From Silanimonas sp021297925 (GTDB taxonomy: Bacteria; Pseudomonadota; Gammaproteobacteria; Xanthomonadales; Xanthomonadaceae): a DNA stretch of 64,000 nt. Every line of letters begins with the position of its first letter. Position 1 is the first letter of the stretch. Made by a program: the position numbers and the translations under genes. Where the stretch lies: positions 186,001 through 250,000 of the forward strand of contig JAPZTL010000009.1 in the NCBI GenBank assembly GCA_027532825.1, in the 5' to 3' direction. Below the pieces are notes generated by a model, which was not told where the DNA came from, ran no database searches, and was given only the letters and a program-made list of their open reading frames with translations. This document shows, piece after piece, positions 59,499-64,000 of the stretch.

Positions 59499-60479
59499 AT
59501 GGACGGAAAAGCCCCGCGCGCTGCGACCCTCGACGACGCCCTCGCGGCCCTGCGCCGCGGAGAGCCGATCGGCCTCCCCACCGAGACGGTGTACGGCCTT
59601 GCCGCCGACGCCCACGATCCCGCGGCCGTGCGACGCATCTACGCGCTCAAGGGCCGGCCCTCGGACCACCCGCTCATCGTCCACGTGGCCGACGCCGTCA
59701 CGGCCTCGCGCTGGGCCGGCGACTGGCCAGACGCCGCCGAAGCGCTGGCCGAAGCCTTCTGGCCGGGCCCGCTCACCCTGATCCTGCCGCGCGCGGCGAA
59801 CGTGCCCGACGAAGTCACCGGTGGTCAGGACACCGTCGGCCTGCGCGTGCCCGCGCACCCGGTGGCCCAGGCCCTGCTGCGTGCCTTCGAGGGCGGCGTG
59901 GCCGCGCCTTCCGCCAACCGCTTTGGTCGCCTCTCACCGACCACCGCGGCGCACGTGCGCGAGGAGTTCGGCGACGCCGTGCCGATCGTGCTGGACGGCG
60001 GCGAATGCGAGATCGGGCTGGAAAGCACGATCGTCGATCTGTCCACCGACACCCCGCGCATCCTGCGCCCCGGCAAGATCAGTCGCCCCGAGATCGAAGC
60101 CGTGATCGGCCCCGTCGCCGAGGGCAAGGACGGCGACAGCCCCCGCGCCTCCGGCACGCTGGCCTCGCACTACGCGCCGCGCGCCAGCGTCGAGGTGCTC
60201 GCGCGCGCACCGCTCGTCGCGCGCTTCCACGAACTCGCCAAACGCGGGCAGAAGGTGGCCGCATTGCTGCGCGGCCAGCCGTTCAAAGGCATCGACGGCG
60301 AAGTGCTGCACAGCGACCTCGCCGGCTACGGCCACGCGCTCTACGCGGCGCTACGCCGGCTGGATGCGCGCGGCTTCGACGTGCTGCTGGCCGAGCTGCC
60401 GCCGCACACCGCGGCCTGGGCGGCGGTGAACGACCGGCTGAAGCGCGCCGCCGCGCCGCGCGACGCCGATGGCACCTGA
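59499..60479 (+). CDS. L-threonylcarbamoyladenylate synthase (TsaC/Sua5)
   Basis: 326 residues; makes the intermediate for t6A37 in tRNAs reading ANN codons. The N-terminal YrdC domain (about 10-200) has PIGLPTETVYGLAADA, IYALKGRPSDHPL and GLRVPAHP then SANRFGRLSPTTA. The C-terminal Sua5 domain (about 210-326) makes it the longer Sua5 form rather than E. coli TsaC (about 190 residues). The stop overlaps the NADH dehydrogenase start by 11 bp. Confidence 0.92.
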   Translation: MDGKAPRAATLDDALAALRRGEPIGLPTETVYGLAADAHDPAAVRRIYALKGRPSDHPLIVHVADAVTASRWAGDWPDAAEALAEAFWPGPLTLILPRAANVPDEVTGGQDTVGLRVPAHPVAQALLRAFEGGVAAPSANRFGRLSPTTAAHVREEFGDAVPIVLDGGECEIGLESTIVDLSTDTPRILRPGKISRPEIEAVIGPVAEGKDGDSPRASGTLASHYAPRASVEVLARAPLVARFHELAKRGQKVAALLRGQPFKGIDGEVLHSDLAGYGHALYAALRRLDARGFDVLLAELPPHTAAWAAVNDRLKRAAAPRDADGT

Positions 60480-61749
60480 TCGCCCGCGCGTCCTGATCCT
60501 GGGTGGCGGCTTCGGTGGCCTGGCCGCGGCCAAGGCCCTCAAGCGTGCGCCGGCCGACGTCACGCTCGTCGACCGAACCAACCACCATCTCTTCCAACCC
60601 CTGCTCTACCAGGTCGCCACGGCGGGTCTCGCCGCACCGTCGATCGCGGCGCCGATCCGACACATCCTGCGCGGCCAGCGCAACGTCACGGTGCTGATGG
60701 GCGACGTGGTCGACATCGACCTCGCTGCGCGCTCGGTGAAGCTTGCGGAAGGTGGCGTCCTCGGCTTCGACCATCTCATCGTCGCCACCGGCGCCACGCA
60801 TTCCTACTTCGGCCGCGACGACTGGGCCGCGCATGCGCCGGGCCTGAAGACGTTGGCCGATGCGCAGGGCATCCGCGCGCGCCTGCTCGAAGCGTTCGAA
60901 CGTGCCGAGCGCACCGACGACCTCGCCGAGCGCCGCGCCCTGCTGCGCTTCGTCGTGATCGGAGGCGGCCCGACCGGCGTCGAGATGGCCGGAACGCTGG
61001 CCGAGATCGCGCGCCACACGCTGCCGGGCGAGTTCCGCGGCATTGACCCGGCGAGCGCCGAGATCCTGCTGCTGGAAGGCGGGCCGCGCGTGCTCGCGGC
61101 CTACCCGGAATCACTGTCCGAAAGCGCGAAGCGCCAGCTGGAAAGCCTCGGCGTGCGGGTGCGCTTGGGGGCCAAGGTCGTCGGCATCGATGCCGAGGGC
61201 GTCGACGTCGAGCGCGAGGGCGCACGCGAGCGACTGCCGACGCGGAACGTCGTCTGGGGCGCGGGCGTGAAGGCCTCGCCCCTCGGTGCGCTGCTGGCGA
61301 AGGCGGCCGGCATCGACCCCGACCGCGCGGGCCGCGTGCCGGTGCAGGCCGATCTGTCGCTACCCGCGTATCCCGAGGTGCAGGTCATCGGCGACCTCGC
61401 CGCGCTGAGCATCGATGGGCAGACGGTGCCCGGCATCGCGCCGGCCGCGAAGCAGATGGGCCAGCACGCGGCGCGGAACATCCTTGCCCGTCTCCGCGGC
61501 GTGGCGACGTCGCCGTTCCGCTATCGCGACTACGGTTCGATGGCCACCATCGGCCGGCATCGCGCCATCGGCGTCATCAGCGGTATGCGCTTCAGTGGCC
61601 TGCCCGCGTGGTGGCTGTGGCTGTTCGCGCACATCGTGTTCCTGATCGGCTACCGCAACCGCCTCGTCGTGCTCATGGACTGGGCCTCGCAGTACTGGAC
61701 CATGCAGCGGCATGCGCGGGTGTTCTCGCCGCGCGACGACGCGCCTTGA
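60469..61749 (+). CDS. Type II NADH dehydrogenase (NDH-2)
   Basis: 426 residues, single-subunit flavoprotein that oxidises NADH to quinone without proton pumping. First FAD motif: VLILGGGFGGLAAAKAL; second nucleotide site: VVIGGGPTGVEMAGTLAEIA; FAD-end motif: QVIGDLAAL then GIAPAAKQMGQHAARNI. A C-terminal hydrophobic amphipathic tail (WWLWLFAHIVFLIGYRNRL, about 378-396) fits peripheral attachment to the inner membrane. Overlaps tsaC by 11 bp. Confidence 0.92.
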   Translation: MAPDRPRVLILGGGFGGLAAAKALKRAPADVTLVDRTNHHLFQPLLYQVATAGLAAPSIAAPIRHILRGQRNVTVLMGDVVDIDLAARSVKLAEGGVLGFDHLIVATGATHSYFGRDDWAAHAPGLKTLADAQGIRARLLEAFERAERTDDLAERRALLRFVVIGGGPTGVEMAGTLAEIARHTLPGEFRGIDPASAEILLLEGGPRVLAAYPESLSESAKRQLESLGVRVRLGAKVVGIDAEGVDVEREGARERLPTRNVVWGAGVKASPLGALLAKAAGIDPDRAGRVPVQADLSLPAYPEVQVIGDLAALSIDGQTVPGIAPAAKQMGQHAARNILARLRGVATSPFRYRDYGSMATIGRHRAIGVISGMRFSGLPAWWLWLFAHIVFLIGYRNRLVVLMDWASQYWTMQRHARVFSPRDDAP

Positions 61750-61755
61750 CGCCGC

Positions 61756-62265
61756 TCAGCCCTCGACCAGACAAACCTCGGCCGTCGCCAGACGCTTGAG
61801 CGCGGATCGCCGCTGGCGGTGGTCCCAGGTGTCGAACAGCACCCACTCGACCGGCCGCCACAGCGCCACCCAGCCGAGGATCAGCAGCCCCTCGCGCAGC
61901 ACATCGGCGATGCCGCCGCCTTCGGCGAAAAGCCCGCGAAGGCCGAGCGCGGCGAGCAGTACGACGACGCCCAGCAGCATCGCGAAGCGGTGCATGCGCG
62001 CGCGTGCAGCGCGCCGCTTGTCGGCGCGCGCCCACAGCCAGCCGAAATGGGCGTGCACAGCCTCGGCCACTTCGGCTTCGCGCGCCACCAGGGCCGGGGG
62101 CACGCAGACACGGAGCCGCAAGGGCTCGTCGCCCGGCGCGTCCTCCGCGCACTCCAGCAGGTAGGCCTCGGCGGCGCGGTCCAGCGCCTTGTCGCGGAAC
62201 GGCGCCGGGTCGAGCAGGTCGTAGAGCTGCTCCAAGCGTTCGAGGCGGATCTCGATGTCGGCCAT
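61756..62265 (-). CDS. Conserved hypothetical membrane protein downstream of gapA
   Basis: 169 residues. The N-terminus (MADIEIRLERLEQLYDLLDP then FRDKALDRAAEAYLLECAED) is a helical soluble region; two hydrophobic segments follow (about 95-115 and 122-142). It starts 19 bp after the gapA stop on the same strand, so it is likely co-transcribed with it. The family is not recognised. No catalytic motif was seen. Confidence 0.65.
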   Translation of the reverse strand: MADIEIRLERLEQLYDLLDPAPFRDKALDRAAEAYLLECAEDAPGDEPLRLRVCVPPALVAREAEVAEAVHAHFGWLWARADKRRAARARMHRFAMLLGVVVLLAALGLRGLFAEGGGIADVLREGLLILGWVALWRPVEWVLFDTWDHRQRRSALKRLATAEVCLVEG

Positions 62266-62284
62266 GGCCCCCTGCTGGGGCGGC

Positions 62285-63298
62285 TTACTTCGCCGCCATC
62301 AGCGCCAGCGTGGTGTCCAGCATGCGGTTGCTGAAGCCCCACTCGTTGTCGTACCAGCTGAGCACCTTCACCAGCGTGCCGCCCATGACGCGGGTCTGCG
62401 TGCTGTCGTAGATCGAGCTGCGCGGGTCGTGGTTGAAGTCGACCGACACCAGCGGCTTCGTGTTGATGCCGAGGATGCCCTTCAGGGCGCCGTTCGAGGC
62501 CTCGAGCACGGCGGCGTCGATCTCTTCCTTGGTCGTGGCGCGGGCGGCGACGAACGACAGGTCGACCACCGAGACATTGATCGTCGGCACGCGCATGGCG
62601 AAGCCGTCGAGCTTGCCGTTGAGCTCCGGCAGCACCAGGCCGACCGCGGCGGCGGCGCCGGTCTTGGTCGGGATCTGGCTCATGGTGGCCGAACGGGCGC
62701 GGCGCAGGTCGGAGTGGTAGACGTCCGTCAGCACCTGGTCGTTGGTGTAGGCGTGGATGGTGGTCATCAGGCCGTGGACGATGCCCACCTTCTCGTGCAG
62801 CACCTTGGCGAGCGGCGCGAGGCAGTTGGTGGTGCAGCTGGCGTTCGAGATGACCGTGTCCGAGGCCTTCAGCACGCCGTGGTTCACGCCGTAGACGATG
62901 GTGGCGTCGACGTCGTTGCCGCCCGGCGCAGAGATCACGACCTTCTTCGCGCCGCCGGCAAGGTGGGCCGAGGCCTTGGCCTTCGAGGTGAAGATGCCGG
63001 TGCACTCCAGCACCACGTCGACGCCGTTGGCGCCCCACGGCAGCTTGGCCGGGTCGCGCTCGGCGAAGACCTTGATGCGGTCGCCGTTGACGACGAGGTC
63101 GCCGCCGTCCACCGACACGGTGCCCGGGAACTTGCCGTGGGCGGTGTCGTACTGGGTCAGGTGGGCATTGGTCTCGGCGTCGCCGAGGTCGTTGATGGCG
63201 ACGATCTGGATCTCGCCGTTCCGCTGCGACTCGTACAGCGCGCGGAGGACGTTGCGACCGATGCGGCCGTAGCCGTTGATGCCGACCTTGATGGCCAT
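62285..63298 (-). CDS. gapA: Glyceraldehyde-3-phosphate dehydrogenase
   Basis: 337 residues, phosphorylating, NAD-type by AINDLGDAET after the first strand. Rossmann motif VGINGYGRIGRNVLRA; catalytic C155 in SNASCTTNCLAPLAKVL; later YHSDLRRARSATMSQIPTKTG, VPTINVSVVDLSFV and SWYDNEWGFSNRMLDTT. It feeds pgk. The preceding 69 bp to the divergent nuclease gene should hold its promoter. Followed by the membrane protein gene. Confidence 0.98.
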   Translation of the reverse strand: MAIKVGINGYGRIGRNVLRALYESQRNGEIQIVAINDLGDAETNAHLTQYDTAHGKFPGTVSVDGGDLVVNGDRIKVFAERDPAKLPWGANGVDVVLECTGIFTSKAKASAHLAGGAKKVVISAPGGNDVDATIVYGVNHGVLKASDTVISNASCTTNCLAPLAKVLHEKVGIVHGLMTTIHAYTNDQVLTDVYHSDLRRARSATMSQIPTKTGAAAAVGLVLPELNGKLDGFAMRVPTINVSVVDLSFVAARATTKEEIDAAVLEASNGALKGILGINTKPLVSVDFNHDPRSSIYDSTQTRVMGGTLVKVLSWYDNEWGFSNRMLDTTLALMAAK

Positions 63299-63367
63299 GG
63301 AGCACTCCTGTGGGATGGGCGTGGGAAGCGCGCTAGTTTAACCGCCTCGCCGACCCCCTGCCCCGCC

Positions 63368-64000
63368 ATGCCCGCCGAACGCCGTGTCCCGACCTCCCTG
63401 GCCGCCCTCCTTGCCGCCGGACTCCTCTCGCTGTGGCCGGGCGACACCGCCGCATGGGGGAGGGAGGGCCATCGCATCGTCGGGCTGCTGGCCGAAGCGC
63501 GACTGACGCCCGACGCTCGCGGCGAGGTCGCCCGCCTGCTCGACGGGGCGCCGGAGCCGACGCTGGCCGGCGTCTCGACCTGGGCGGACGAAGTGCGCGA
63601 CCAGCCCGAATGGCGCCACACCGGACGCTGGCACTGGGTGAACCTGCCGCGCGAGACCCCGTGCACGTACGACGCCAGACGCGACTGCCAGGGCGGGAAC
63701 TGCGTGGTCGGCGCCATCGAGGCGCAGCGCGCGATCCTGGCCGACCGGTCGCGTCCGGACGCCGAACGGGCCGTCGCGCTGAAGTTCCTCGTCCATCTCG
63801 TCGGCGACGTGCACCAGCCCTTCCATGCCGGCTTCGGCGACGATCGCGGCGGCAACCTCGCGCAGATCCGTGTCGAGCGCCGCGGCTGGAACCTGCATGC
63901 CTTGTGGGACAGCGCCATGGTCGAGCAGGCCGGTCTTTCGCCCGATGCCTACGCCGCGGCCCTGCAGGCCGCCCCGGCGCTCCCGCCCGACCCCACGAGC
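63368..64000 (+). CDS. S1/P1-type zinc nuclease, cut by window edge
   Basis: 211 codons seen, open at base 64000. Signal peptide to about residue 29 (AALLAAGLLSLWPGDTAA); the mature protein starts at W30, which in this family is itself a zinc ligand, with H35 (AWGREGHRIVG). Further ligands: D74 (STWADEVRD), H in GRWHWVNLP, H in VGDVHQPFH and the HALWD motif. Probably a periplasmic or secreted single-strand nuclease. The C-terminal third lies outside the window. Confidence 0.93.
   Translation, partial: MPAERRVPTSLAALLAAGLLSLWPGDTAAWGREGHRIVGLLAEARLTPDARGEVARLLDGAPEPTLAGVSTWADEVRDQPEWRHTGRWHWVNLPRETPCTYDARRDCQGGNCVVGAIEAQRAILADRSRPDAERAVALKFLVHLVGDVHQPFHAGFGDDRGGNLAQIRVERRGWNLHALWDSAMVEQAGLSPDAYAAALQAAPALPPDPTS

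Overview
The window is a 64 kb piece of a very GC-rich, gene-dense gammaproteobacterial chromosome, most likely from the Lysobacterales (Xanthomonadales; Lysobacter/Luteimonas-like). This rests on gene content and order rather than a marker gene: metK, ahcY and metF in one neighbourhood with an SAH riboswitch before ahcY, an animal-type class I FBP aldolase next to pyruvate kinase, pgk and gap, thiS-thiG-trmB, motAB at a housekeeping locus, and a yybP-ykoY (Mn2+) riboswitch before a UPF0016 transporter. No origin, rRNA operon, prophage, insertion sequence or CRISPR array was seen.

Layout, left to right. 1-5.0 kb (minus strand): the 5' part of gcvT, an iron(III)-type ABC binding protein and permease with no ATPase gene beside them, and an NfeD/SPFH membrane pair. 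5.2-7.5 kb: an ECF sigma, anti-sigma-like and double-PDZ operon. 7.5-11.1 kb: a heme-uptake operon (hemP, TonB receptor, DUF6607-like protein) behind a 19-bp palindromic Fur box. 12.2-16.3 kb: three diverged paralogues of an unrecognised membrane-anchored four-cysteine protein, interrupted by the riboswitch-controlled Mn2+ transporter gene. 16.4-20.8 kb: concentrative nucleoside transporter, ribokinase-like kinase, motA, motB. 20.8-26.6 kb: D-lactate-type dehydrogenase, dusB, a YdjM-like membrane protein, and a translationally coupled acyltransferase (OlsF-like) plus LpxH-like phosphoesterase pair.

26.8-34.8 kb is the SAM cycle: metK makes SAM, ahcY hydrolyses SAH under its riboswitch, and metF supplies methyl-folate. 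It is split by accessory DNA: a broken gene resembling the start of an Eco57I-type restriction-modification enzyme, an excisionase-like/PIN toxin-antitoxin pair, a short Hsp70-like ATPase, and a diguanylate cyclase. The cyclase and metF diverge from an intergenic region holding seven perfect 8-bp tandem repeats. 34.8-41.9 kb: ilvE, a two-component pair, a RimK/RimB-like pair, tRNA-Gly(CCC), thiS, thiG, trmB. 42-50.6 kb: SLC13-like transporter, Rieske protein, FAH-family hydrolase, mscL, M28 peptidase, a zinc-ribbon methyltransferase coupled to a HExxH protein, and a SpoU-type RNA methyltransferase. 50.6-54.9 kb: an RND efflux pump with its adaptor. 55-63.3 kb: glycolytic genes fba, pyk, pgk and gap, all minus strand, interleaved with tsaC, a type II NADH dehydrogenase and small membrane proteins. 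The right edge cuts an S1/P1 nuclease gene.

Genes are packed with 1-17 nt overlaps in many places. Several convergent pairs end inside one short inverted repeat. The strongest regulatory calls are the Mn2+ riboswitch, the SAH riboswitch and the Fur box. The least explained items are the four-cysteine family, the accessory block between metK and ahcY, and the atypical insert in the double-PDZ protein.
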